This document shows positions 43,749 to 53,500 of a DNA stretch of 64,000 nucleotides, piece by piece. A program made the position numbers and the translations under genes. A model generated the notes under the pieces. The model was not told where the DNA came from and ran no database searches. It saw only the letters and a list, made by a program, of their open reading frames with translations. The DNA is taken from the NCBI GenBank assembly GCA_965261535.1, contig OZ253469.1, positions 2,666,001 through 2,730,000 of the forward strand, written 5' to 3'. How positions within the stretch are numbered: position 1 is the first letter of the stretch; each line of letters begins with the position of its first letter. The stretch comes from VXNE01 sp965261535. Its GTDB lineage: Bacteria; Pseudomonadota; Gammaproteobacteria; Pseudomonadales; Azotimanducaceae.

Positions 43749-44126
43749 TCAAGACTTCGTTTCGGAAGCCTTTGCGCCGCCGGAGTTGCCGTTGGACGAT
43801 GCAGCTTTCGATCCGGCTTTCGATTCGGCTTTCGATTCGGCTGGGCCGTTCGCATCGCTCGACTTGGATTCGCTCTTTGTCGTGTCCGTGGAGTCGCCCG
43901 AACCCTCGGACTTGGACTGTTCGCCGTGCAGATTTTTCTTCGCGCCGGACTTGAAATCGGTCTCGTACCATCCACGGCCCTTCAGCCGGAACGCGACGGC
44001 AGAGATCTTCTTTCTCAGTTGCGGCTCGCCGCACTGCGGGCACTCTACCAGCGGCGCCTCGCTGACCTTCTGGATGTTCTCGAATCCATGCCGACAGGCC
44101 TTGCATTCGTATTCGTAGATTGGCAA
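43749..44126 (-). CDS. FmdB-family zinc-ribbon protein with repetitive tail
   Basis: A 125-residue protein. The N-terminal zinc ribbon PIYEYECKACRHGF ... VECPQCGEPQLRKKIS is the FmdB regulatory-protein domain (PF09723). TTG 44126 is used because the family always starts with MPIYEY; an upstream in-frame ATG lies 12 codons before. The C-terminal half is low-complexity, made of SESKSS and AESKAGSKA-type repeats (GATTCGGCTTTC-like tandem DNA at about 43800-43850). It is transcribed toward aspS, as is common for fmdB-like genes. Its 5' side borders the IS21 remnant, so its native promoter may have been replaced. Confidence 0.8.
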   Translation of the reverse strand: MPIYEYECKACRHGFENIQKVSEAPLVECPQCGEPQLRKKISAVAFRLKGRGWYETDFKSGAKKNLHGEQSKSEGSGDSTDTTKSESKSSDANGPAESKAESKAGSKAASSNGNSGGAKASETKS

Positions 44127-44207
44127 TGGAACTCTCTCGCCACGGTTCAAACGGGAAAGCATAATATCCAGCGCGGCGACCAAATGGCAGTTCTCGTCGC
44201 CGTCCAT

Positions 44208-44439
44208 GGGGGGTCTGCACCGCCGGCAGCCGCGAAGACCGCATGGCGGAGTCCAGGCGGCGGTTGTTGCGCAGCGCGATCTGGGCCTTCAGAAGCTCCT
44301 CGATAGCCTCCGTGGCGGTCGCCGATCCGCTGTCCGCTTGCGCCAGGATGGCGTCCACGGCCTCGAGCGCGCCCGGCATCTTGAGATCCGCGAGCATCGC
44401 CCGCACCCGATCTCGACGACTGTTGGCCGCGGCCTTCAT
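44208..44439 (-). pseudogene. istB fragment (IS21 helper ATPase), N-terminal part
   Basis: The first ~75 codons of an IstB-type protein: VRAMLADLKMPGALEAVDAI, ATEAIEELLKAQIALRNNRR and MRSSRLPAVQT, which is the N-terminal helical part before the AAA+ domain. The frame then runs into unrelated sequence, so the Walker motifs are missing. Confidence 0.75.
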
Positions 44440-45065
44440 CGCGCCGCCTCCGAGCAGTCGTTCAGGGAGCGCTTCTGCACCTCCACGGCGCGATACCGCC
44501 GTGGTGCCGGCGCCTCGGGCCCGCGTCGCCCGAGCCGCTGGTAAGGTCGCCCCGCGAGCGGGCTGAGCGCGCCTCTCTCGTCGCGCTCGAAGCGGTCTGC
44601 CTCGATCAGAACGTACATCGTCTGCCGCGCATAGAAGCGCAGCCACAGCAGTCGCGAGTAGCCGGAGCACCACCAGAAGCGCGTGCCGCCGTCCCCACGG
44701 CAGCGTGAACGTCCCGAAGTCCACCTGGCCCTGGCGGCCCGGCGGGGTTTCGAAGCGGACCGCGGCCTCCACCGGATCGCGCGGCCGCGCCGTGCCCACG
44801 TAGTCCGGCACGCGGCCGTATCCGCCCGCGTGCCCGGCCGCGCGCACTTCGTCAAACAGGCGCTGCGCCGACAGCCGCGGAAACTCCCGCAGCCGGACGT
44901 CGATCATCGCCTTGTACGGGTCGAGCTTGTGCTTCCGCTTGCGGCGCGGTGCCGGCCTGGCGTACCCGGCGGCGAGATCGCGGTCCAACTGCCCCGTGGC
45001 GATCCAGTGGTGGATCGTGCGCCGGCTAATCCCGAAGCGCCTCGACAGCTCCGCCTTCCGGTCAT
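44436..45065 (-). pseudogene. istA fragment (IS21 transposase)
   Basis: The sequence begins in a helix-turn-helix (KAELSRRFGISRRTIHHWI), then LDPYKAMIDVRLREFPRLSA, FETPPGRQGQVDFGTF (first catalytic Asp) and LLVVL. An extra C near 44668 shifts the frame into GYSRLLWLRFYARQTMYVLIEA. A large deletion then joins DRFERDERGALSPLAGRPYQ, the normal C-terminal part. The rest of the DDE core is gone. Confidence 0.8.
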
Positions 45066-45072
45066 GCGGCGC

Positions 45073-48000
45073 TCATTCGGCGACCGCGCCGGCGGGAGCG
45101 TCCGCGGGGTCGCGGGCGTCCGCCGGCGCGGTCGGCGCGGTCGACAGGTCGGCCAGATGCCCGGTCGGACTCGCGAGCAGGCTCATCACCAGCACCGGCG
45201 CGTCCGACTCCACGCGCAGCCGCCACCTGCCCTCGCCGTCGCCCAGCGCGCCGCCCTCGATGCCCTCGCCCGACCCCGTCTCCAACTCCGACGACGTCAA
45301 CTCCAGCGCCGTCCCCGCCGCGATCCGCACTCGCACCGCGCCGCCCGGCGAACGGCCCGCGTCGTCGACGCCCGTCACCGTCGCCGCCGCCGCCGCGCTC
45401 CCCGCGTTCACCAGCCGCAGCCGGCTCTCCCGCCGCGCGTCCCCCGCCGGGTTGAAGAACTCCACGCGCCGCGCGCCGTCCCGCTCCGGCGCCACGTCGT
45501 GCATCGACGTCAGGAAGCCGTCCGTCGTGCGCGCGTACGACAGCACCTCGATCTCCAGTTCGCTCGTCAGATCCAGACGCCACGACCCCTCGCCCGCGCC
45601 CGTGCTGCCCGCCAGCCCCTTCTCCGCATTCCCCAACTCCAGGTCCGCCGAGTCGAAGTGCGCCGCGCCGCCGCCCGGCAGCGGCAGCGTCACCGGCTCG
45701 TGCTCGCGTCCCGCGTCGTCGGTCGCCACGATGCGCACCGCGCCGGCCTCCGCCGAACGGTTCACGACCCGCACCAGGCCCTCCAGACCCGCCTCCGCCA
45801 TCGACGGGAACAGCGGCACCGCGTGCGACCCCGCCGCCGCCCCCGGCGTGCCCGGCGACGTCGACAGGTTCGACAGGTACCCCGCCGGACCCGCCAGCAG
45901 GCTCTGCACCGCCAGCGGCGCCGGCGACGCCACCGTCAGCCGCCACGCGCCCTCGCCGTCGCCCAGCGCGCCCGACTCGATCCCCGCTCCGACGCCCGAC
46001 TCCAGCTCCGCGGCCGACAGCGTCACCGCCGTCCCCGCCCGCACCGCCACCCGCAACTCGCCCGACACCGTCCCGGCGTCGTCCACCCCCGCGACCGTCG
46101 CCTCCGCGTCCGCCGCGCCCGCGTTCACCAGCCGCAGCAGGCTCGTCCGCTGCGGGTCGCCGCCCGGGCTGAAGAACCACACCCGGTGCGTCCCCTCCGC
46201 CGCCGGCGCCGTGTCGTGCACCGCCGTCACGAACCCGTCCGACGTCCGCGAGTACGCCAGCACCCCGATGTCGAGATCGCTCGTCAACTCCAGCCGCCAG
46301 TCGCCCGACACCGGCGCGCCGCCGGCCTCCAGCTCCGCCGAGTCCAAGTGCGCCGCCGCGCCGCCGGCCAGCGCCAGCGCCAGCGGCGCCGACCGCGTGC
46401 CCGCGTCGTCCACCGCCTCGATCCAAACCTGCGCCGGCGCCGCCGAACGGTTGATCACGCGCAGGAACCCCCGCCGCGCCGGGTCCGCCGCCGACTCGAA
46501 CAGCGGCACGTGCCGCGCGCGCGCCGCCTCGACCACGTGCGTCGTCCCGTCGTCGTCCGCGAGCGCCACCGACGCCGGCGCCACCGGCAGATCCGAGACG
46601 CCCGACACCGTCAGCGTCTCGTCCGCCTCGGCCGTCCGGTCGTCCTCCGGCCTCAGCGTGAACGTCCCCGACCCGCTCGCCGCGCCCGCCGGTATCTCGA
46701 TGACGAAGTCCGCCACCGGCGCGAAGCCCACCGCCTCCGGATCCCCGCTCCCCGTCACCGTCACCGCCACCGACGTCGCCACGGGGCGCGGCCCGCCTTC
46801 CATCGAGGCCGTCACCGCCACCGGCGACGGGCCGTCGCCCTCCGACAACCGCGCGGGAGACGCGGCGAGCACGATGCGCCCGGCGGCCGCGTCGTCAATG
46901 ATCGAAACCGTCGCGGCGTCCTCCCCGAGCAGGGCGTTCGCCGCCGCCGACAGCACCAGCGCGAACGTCTCCACCGGCTCCTCCAGCGCGTCGTCCAGCA
47001 GGGCCACGGGCACGGTCCGCGACGTCTCGCCCGGGGCGAACGCCAACGTCCCCGACGCCGCCCGGTAGTCCGACCCCGCCAGCGCCGTGCCGTCGCGGGT
47101 CGAGTACGCCACCGTCGCCCTCCGGCCGCCGGACTTCGACAGCGTCACCGCCAACCACACGGTGTCGCCCTCCGCGCCTTCGCCGTCGGCGACCGACAGC
47201 ATCGGCGGTCCGTCGACGTCCTCGATCGTGCCGGTGGCGGCGCCCACCGCCAGCGTCGCGTTCGCCGGCGACCCCAGTTGCAGCGCGAACGTCTCGTCCG
47301 CCTCGTCGACGCCGTCGACGAGCAGCCCCACCGACACCGTCATCGCCGCAACGCCGGGCGCGAACGTCAGCGTCCCCGACGCCGCCACGTAGTCCTCGCC
47401 CGCGACCGCCGTCCCGTCCCGCGTCGCGTAGGAAACCGCCGCCGTCAGGCTGCTCGAACCCGCGAGCGTGACGCCGAACTCCACCGCGCCGCCCTCGACG
47501 CCCGCCCCGCCGGCGACGGAGAACGCGGGCGGGTCGTCGTCGTCGATGATCGTTCCATCGGCCGCCGCGGTGGCGATCGTCGCGTTGACGGGCGCGGAGA
47601 GCGCAAACGAGAACGTTTCCGCGACTTCGTCCTCCGCATCGTCGGAAAGGAACACCGGCACCGTCCGCGACGTCTCGCCCGGCGCGAACGTCAGCGTCCC
47701 CCACGCCGCCCCGTAGTCCTCGCCCGCGACCGCCGTCCCGTCCCGCGTCGCGTAGGAAACCGTCGCCGCCCGGATGCTCGAACCCGCGAGCGTGACGCCG
47801 AACTCCACCGCGCCGCCCTCGACGCCCGCCCCGCCGGCGACGGAGAACGCGGGCGGGTCGTCGTCGTCGATGATCGTTCCATCGGCCGTCGCGGTGGCGA
47901 TCGTCGCGTTCGTCGGGGACGACAGCGTCACGGCGAACGTCTCGGCCGGCTCGGGCAATCCGTCGTCGAGCAGCGGGACCGGCACCGTCCGCGACGTCTC

Positions 48001-50580
48001 GCCCGGCGCGAACGTCAGCGTCCCCGACGCCGCCCCGTAGTCCTCGCCCGCGACCGCCGTCCCGTCCCGCGTCGCGTAGGAAACCGTCGCCGCCCGGCTG
48101 CTCGAACCCGCGAGCGTGACGCCGAACTCCACCGCGCCGCCCTCGACGCCCGCCCCGCCGGCGACGGAGAACGCGGGCGGGTCGTCGTCGTCGATGATCG
48201 TTCCATCGGCCGCCGCGGTGGCGATCGTCGCGTTCGTCGGGGACGACAGCGTCACGGCGAACGTCTCGGCCGGCTCGGGCAATCCGTCGTCGAGCAGCGG
48301 GACCGGCACCGTCCGCGACGTCTCGCCCGGCGCGAACGTCAGCGTCCCCGACGCCGCCAGGTAGTCCTCGCCCGCGACCGCCGTCCCGTCCCGCGTCGCG
48401 TAGGAAACCGCCGCCGCCCGGATGCTCGAACCCGCGAGCGTGACGCCGAACTCCACCGCGCCGCCCTCGACGCCCGACCCGCCGGCCACCGAGAACGCGG
48501 ACTGGTCGTCGTCCGTGATCGTTCCGGTGCCCTCCGCGTCCGACAGCGCGGCGCCCGCGGGCGCCGAAAGGGTCACGACGAATGTCTCGGTCGGCTCCTC
48601 GCGGTCGTCGTCCAGAGGCGCCACTCGAATCGTCTTCCGCGTCGCGCCCGCTGCAATCGTCAGCGACCCGGAAGCCGCTTCGTAGTCCTCGCCCGCCACC
48701 GCCGTCCCGTCCGACGTGGCATAGGAAACCGAAACCGGCACGTCGGTCGGCCCTCCGAGTTCGACCTCGAACGCCAGACGGGAGGTGCCCTCCGCGGCCG
48801 ATGCGTCGCTGATCGAGAGACCGGGCGCATCGTCGTTGAGGATCGTTCCGCAGTCGCAACACCCGATCGAAGAGCAGCTGCCCCACGGGCACCGAGCCGA
48901 GCCTACGCGCTGTTCGAACCGCGCGTTGACGGGATTGTACAACGTGACAATCATGGCCTCGACGGGCTCGTAGACGCGGTCTTCGAGCACCTCGATCCGA
49001 ATGGTCTTCGAAGTCTCGCCCGGCGCGAAGGTCAACGTTCCCGCCTGGCGCGTGTAGTCGGATCCGGCGTCCGCCAGGGGGTACGCCGGCGGGCGGAAGG
49101 GGACGGCAGTCTGGTCCGTGGCGTAGTCCACCGCCGCCTCCGCGCCGGTCGGGTTCGCGAGCGTTACGGCGAAATCCAGGAATCCGTTCTCGGGACCCGC
49201 CGAACCATGGATCGTCATGGCCGGATGCTCATCGTCGTCGTGTATCGTCCCCGTCCCTATCCCGTCGCCCAGGGTCGCCCCGACCGCGCCGGACAGCGAC
49301 ACGGAAAACGTCTCGCTTGCCTCCGTCGCGGGGTCGTCCAGCAACGCGACCGTGATCGTCTTGCGGGTTTCGCCGGGCGCGAAGGTCAGCGTCCCCGTCG
49401 CCGCCGCGTAGTCCTGCCCCGCGATCGCCGTGCCGTCCGCGGTGGCGTAGTCCACCGTGGCCGGGTCGCCGCTCTGCGGGCCGAGCGTGACTGCGAACGA
49501 CAGGCTGCCGTCGCCTTCGAAAGCCCAGGCGTTGGCGACGAACAGCCTCGATTCGCTGTCGTCGTCCTGGATTGCCCCGATCGCCCGCAGGTCGCCGACT
49601 TCGTCTACCAGCGGTAGATAAGTCTGGCTCAGGTTGACTGAAAACGTCTCCTTGGCGGTCTCCGCCGAACCGTCGTCGATTATGGGGATCAGCACCGTCT
49701 TGCTGGTTTCGCCGGACCCGAACGACAACGTGGCATTCGCGGCCGTGTAGTCTTCTCCCGCGACCGCGGTTCCGTCCGCCGTCGCGTACCCCATGGACGC
49801 CGGAGCCTCCATGGGCCCGCTCAGAGTCACCGGAAACGCGAACTCGCCAGCCGACTCGAGATCGGCGGCATCGGCAATGCTCACGCGGGGGACCGGCTCG
49901 TTATCCAGGAGGTGGAAGCCGGCGGACACCACCGGTTCGCCATCCGAAAGCGAATAGACAGGGTTGGCAAAAGTAGCGCCCCGCAAATCCGTGAATATCA
50001 GCAGGAATCTCTCGCGCCCTTCGTACACTTCGTCGTCGGCGGTGGCGATCCAAATCGACCCGCGAGTCTCGCCCGGGTCGAACGTCAGCGTTCCCGATTC
50101 GGCGGTGAAGTCCTCGGTGCCCGCTTCGCCTTCCGAAGTGGCGTAGTTCACCGTGACCTCGCCGCTCGCCGACGCGCCCAGACTCACGACGAAGTCGATC
50201 GTCGCGTCCGCTTCGCCGGCCGCGGCGTCCGCGACCGACAGCGCGGGCAGGTCCTGGGCGAACGCCGGCTCGACCGACAAAACCGACAGCGCGAGGACCG
50301 CGGCGCACGCCCGCCGGCAGTGCCGCGCGGCTTTCGGGGCCGTTCCGCCGGCGGCGCGTCGGCCCGCGGCCTCCCCTCGGCCTCGGGCCGGTTCGAACAC
50401 GGCCGATCGACCGTCCGCGCCGTTCGACATCTTTCGTTCCCGCCGGACCTGCATCGTCCGCATTGTCGCCAATTCGCCTTGCGCGCCCGTTGGCCGCTCC
50501 TTTTCGGAACTTCCCGCGCCCCCCTCGGATCGACCCGCTCCCCGGGGCCATGCGGCGCTCGCCGACGGAAGGCCGGTCAT
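45073..50580 (-). CDS. Giant secreted Calx-beta repeat protein A
   Basis: Up to 1835 residues. A basic leader and signal peptide (CRRACAAVLALSVLSVEPAFA, before QDLPALSV) are followed by 11 Calx-beta-type modules of about 108 residues. Each has the frame 'VSYATRDGTAVAGEDY..ASGTLTFAPGETS.TV.V...DD...E..ETF.V.LS' and ends in DDD. The C-terminal ~560 residues hold four related modules (HVPLFESAADPARRG, VWFFSPGGDPQRTS, AVPLFPSMAEAGLEG, VEFFNPAGDARRES) in an alternating pattern. Module 4 has a Cys-rich insert (CPWGSC, GCCDCG). Calx-beta domains bind calcium and occur in adhesins. Module 1 is a hybrid of modules 1 and 2 of gene C. The true start may be ATG 50463 or 50430; the first ATG lacks a ribosome-binding site. 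Confidence 0.85.
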   Translation of the reverse strand: MTGLPSASAAWPRGAGRSEGGAGSSEKERPTGAQGELATMRTMQVRRERKMSNGADGRSAVFEPARGRGEAAGRRAAGGTAPKAARHCRRACAAVLALSVLSVEPAFAQDLPALSVADAAAGEADATIDFVVSLGASASGEVTVNYATSEGEAGTEDFTAESGTLTFDPGETRGSIWIATADDEVYEGRERFLLIFTDLRGATFANPVYSLSDGEPVVSAGFHLLDNEPVPRVSIADAADLESAGEFAFPVTLSGPMEAPASMGYATADGTAVAGEDYTAANATLSFGSGETSKTVLIPIIDDGSAETAKETFSVNLSQTYLPLVDEVGDLRAIGAIQDDDSESRLFVANAWAFEGDGSLSFAVTLGPQSGDPATVDYATADGTAIAGQDYAAATGTLTFAPGETRKTITVALLDDPATEASETFSVSLSGAVGATLGDGIGTGTIHDDDEHPAMTIHGSAGPENGFLDFAVTLANPTGAEAAVDYATDQTAVPFRPPAYPLADAGSDYTRQAGTLTFAPGETSKTIRIEVLEDRVYEPVEAMIVTLYNPVNARFEQRVGSARCPWGSCSSIGCCDCGTILNDDAPGLSISDASAAEGTSRLAFEVELGGPTDVPVSVSYATSDGTAVAGEDYEAASGSLTIAAGATRKTIRVAPLDDDREEPTETFVVTLSAPAGAALSDAEGTGTITDDDQSAFSVAGGSGVEGGAVEFGVTLAGSSIRAAAVSYATRDGTAVAGEDYLAASGTLTFAPGETSRTVPVPLLDDGLPEPAETFAVTLSSPTNATIATAAADGTIIDDDDPPAFSVAGGAGVEGGAVEFGVTLAGSSSRAATVSYATRDGTAVAGEDYGAASGTLTFAPGETSRTVPVPLLDDGLPEPAETFAVTLSSPTNATIATATADGTIIDDDDPPAFSVAGGAGVEGGAVEFGVTLAGSSIRAATVSYATRDGTAVAGEDYGAAWGTLTFAPGETSRTVPVFLSDDAEDEVAETFSFALSAPVNATIATAAADGTIIDDDDPPAFSVAGGAGVEGGAVEFGVTLAGSSSLTAAVSYATRDGTAVAGEDYVAASGTLTFAPGVAAMTVSVGLLVDGVDEADETFALQLGSPANATLAVGAATGTIEDVDGPPMLSVADGEGAEGDTVWLAVTLSKSGGRRATVAYSTRDGTALAGSDYRAASGTLAFAPGETSRTVPVALLDDALEEPVETFALVLSAAANALLGEDAATVSIIDDAAAGRIVLAASPARLSEGDGPSPVAVTASMEGGPRPVATSVAVTVTGSGDPEAVGFAPVADFVIEIPAGAASGSGTFTLRPEDDRTAEADETLTVSGVSDLPVAPASVALADDDGTTHVVEAARARHVPLFESAADPARRGFLRVINRSAAPAQVWIEAVDDAGTRSAPLALALAGGAAAHLDSAELEAGGAPVSGDWRLELTSDLDIGVLAYSRTSDGFVTAVHDTAPAAEGTHRVWFFSPGGDPQRTSLLRLVNAGAADAEATVAGVDDAGTVSGELRVAVRAGTAVTLSAAELESGVGAGIESGALGDGEGAWRLTVASPAPLAVQSLLAGPAGYLSNLSTSPGTPGAAAGSHAVPLFPSMAEAGLEGLVRVVNRSAEAGAVRIVATDDAGREHEPVTLPLPGGGAAHFDSADLELGNAEKGLAGSTGAGEGSWRLDLTSELEIEVLSYARTTDGFLTSMHDVAPERDGARRVEFFNPAGDARRESRLRLVNAGSAAAAATVTGVDDAGRSPGGAVRVRIAAGTALELTSSELETGSGEGIEGGALGDGEGRWRLRVESDAPVLVMSLLASPTGHLADLSTAPTAPADARDPADAPAGAVAE

Positions 50581-50587
50581 GCGGCGC

Positions 50588-53500
50588 TCATTCGGCGACC
50601 GGCGGTCCGGCGGGAGCGTCCGCGGGGTCGCGGGCGTCCGCCGGCGCGGTCGGCGCGGTCGACAGGTCGGCCAGATGCCCGGTCGGACTCGCGAGCAGGC
50701 TCATCACCAGCACCGGCGCGTCCGACTCCACGCGCAGCCGCCACCTGCCCTCGCCGTCGCCCAGCGCGCCGCCCTCGATGCCCTCGCCCGACCCCGTCTC
50801 CAACTCCGACGACGTCAACTCCAGCGCCGTCCCCGCCGCGACCCGCACTCGCACCGCGCCGCCCGGCGAACGGCCCGCGTCGTCGACGCCCGTCACCGTC
50901 GCCGCCGCCGCCGCGCTCCCCGCGTTCACCAGCCGCAGCCGGCTCTCCCGCCGCGCGTCCCCCGCCGGGTTGAAGAACTCCACGCGCCGCGCGCCGTCCC
51001 GCTCCGGCGCCACGTCGTGCATCGACGTCAGGAAGCCGTCCGTCGTGCGCGCGTACGACAGCACCTCGATCTCCAGTTCGCTCGTCAGATCCAGACGCCA
51101 CGACCCCTCGCCCGCGCCCGTGCTGCCCGCCAGCCCCTTCTCCGCATTCCCCAACTCCAGGTCCGCCGAGTCGAAGTGCGCCGCGCCGCCGCCCGGCAGC
51201 GGCAGCGTCACCGGCTCGTGCTCGCGTCCCGCGTCGTCGGTCGCCACGATGCGCACCGCGCCGGCCTCCGCCGAACGGTTCACGACCCGCACCAGGCCCT
51301 CCAGACCCGCCTCCGCCATCGACGGGAACAGCGGCACCGCGTGCGACCCCGCCGCCGCCCCCGGCGTGCCCGGCGACGTCGACAGGTTCGACAGGTACCC
51401 CGCCGGACCCGCCAGCAGGCTCTGCACCGCCAGCGGCGCCGGCGACGCCACCGTCAGCCGCCACGCGCCCTCGCCGTCGCCCAGCGCGCCCGACTCGATC
51501 CCCGCTCCGACGCCCGACTCCAGCTCCGCGGCCGACAGCGTCACCGCCGTCCCCGCCCGCACCGCCACCCGCAACTCGCCCGACACCGTCCCGGCGTCGT
51601 CCACCCCCGCGACCGTCGCCTCCGCGTCCGCCGCGCCCGCGTTCACCAGCCGCAGCAGGCTCGTCCGCTGCGGGTCGCCGCCCGGGCTGAAGAACCACAC
51701 CCGGTGCGTCCCCTCCGCCGCCGGCGCCGTGTCGTGCACCGCCGTCACGAACCCGTCCGACGTCCGCGAGTACGCCAGCACCCCGATGTCGAGATCGCTC
51801 GTCAACTCCAGCCGCCAGTCGCCCGACACCGGCGCGCCGCCGGCCTCCAGCTCCGCCGAGTCCAAGTGCGCCGCCGCGCCGCCGGCCAGCGCCAGCGCCA
51901 GCGGCGCCGACCGCGTGCCCGCGTCGTCCACCGCCTCGATCCAAACCTGCGCCGGCGCCGCCGAACGGTTGATCACGCGCAGGAACCCCCGCCGCGCCGG
52001 GTCCGCCGCCGACTCGAACAGCGGCACGTGCCGCGCGCGCGCCGCCTCGACCACGTGCGTCGTCCCGTCGTCGTCCGCGAGCGCCACCGACGCCGGCGCC
52101 ACCGGCAGATCCGAGACGCCCGACACCGTCAGCGTCTCGTCCGCCTCGGCCGTCCGGTCGTCCTCCGGCCTCAGCGTGAACGTCCCCGACCCGCTCGCCG
52201 CGCCCGCCGGTATCTCGATGACGAAGTCCGCCACCGGCGCGAAGCCCACCGCCTCCGGATCCCCGCTCCCCGTCACCGTCACCGCCACCGACGTCGCCAC
52301 GGGGCGCGGCCCGCCTTCCATCGAGGCCGTCACCGCCACCGGCGACGGGCCGTCGCCCTCCGACAACCGCGCGGGAGACGCGGCGAGCACGATGCGCCCG
52401 GCGGCCGCGTCGTCAATGATCGAAACCGTCGCGGCGTCCTCCCCGAGCAGGGCGTTCGCCGCCGCCGACAGCACCAGCGCGAACGTCTCCACCGGCTCCT
52501 CCAGCGCGTCGTCCAGCAGGGCCACGGGCACGGTCCGCGACGTCTCGCCCGGGGCGAACGCCAACGTCCCCGACGCCGCCCGGTAGTCCGACCCCGCCAG
52601 CGCCGTGCCGTCGCGGGTCGAGTACGCCACCGTCGCCCTCCGGCCGCCGGACTTCGACAGCGTCACCGCCAACCACACGGTGTCGCCCTCCGCGCCTTCG
52701 CCGTCGGCGACCGACAGCATCGGCGGTCCGTCGACGTCCTCGATCGTGCCGGTGGCGGCGCCCACCGCCAGCGTCGCGTTCGCCGGCGACCCCAGTTGCA
52801 GCGCGAACGTCTCGTCCGCCTCGTCGACGCCGTCGACGAGCAGCCCCACCGACACCGTCATCGCCGCAACGCCGGGCGCGAACGTCAGCGTCCCCGACGC
52901 CGCCACGTAGTCCTCGCCCGCGACCGCCGTCCCGTCCCGCGTCGCGTAGGAAACCGCCGCCGTCAGGCTGCTCGAACCCGCGAGCGTGACGCCGAACTCC
53001 ACCGCGCCGCCCTCGACGCCCGACCCGCCGGCGACGGAGAACGCGGGCGGGTCGTCGTCGTCCGCGATCCGTCCGACGGCGTTATCGAGGGCGATCTCCG
53101 CGTTCTCCGCCGCCGACAAGGTCACCGCGAACGTCTCCGTCGGTTCGCGCACCGCATCGTCGACAAGCGGCACCGACAGCGTCAGCCTCGACTCGCCTGC
53201 GGGGAACGTCAGAACGCCTCGGGTCGCCAGGTAGTCCTCGCCCGCGACCGCCGTCCCGTCGGAGGTCGCATAGGAGACGTTCACCGCCCGGTCGCTCGAA
53301 CCCGCGAGCGTGACGGCGAAGTCCAGGATGTCGCCTTCGCCACCCGCGGCGCCGGCAATGGACAACTGCGGGGCGCCGTCGTCGTCGATGATCGTTCCAT
53401 CGGCCGCCGCGGTGGCGATCGTCGCGTTCGTCGGGGACGACAGCGTCACGGCGAACGTCTCGGCCGGCTCGGGCAATCCGTCGTCGAGCAGCGGGACCGG

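Larger units (their letters stand above)
44208..45065 (-). mobile_element. Decayed IS21-family element
   Basis: Contains a 5'-truncated, frameshifted and internally deleted istA, then a truncated istB. The istA stop and istB start overlap as ATGA, the usual IS21 arrangement. The left end stops in istB at about 44208 next to fmdB. The right end stops at about 45065, exactly where the shared end sequence of the Calx-beta genes begins. No terminal repeats are left. Confidence 0.75.

Noticed and set aside
44683..49617. Very long plus-strand open frames (1644, 1696 and 1894 codons) opposite the Calx-beta genes
   Set aside because: They are Arg/His/Pro-rich shadows created by the strongly biased GC-rich codons of the minus-strand genes; they have no domain and repeat exactly with the sense modules.
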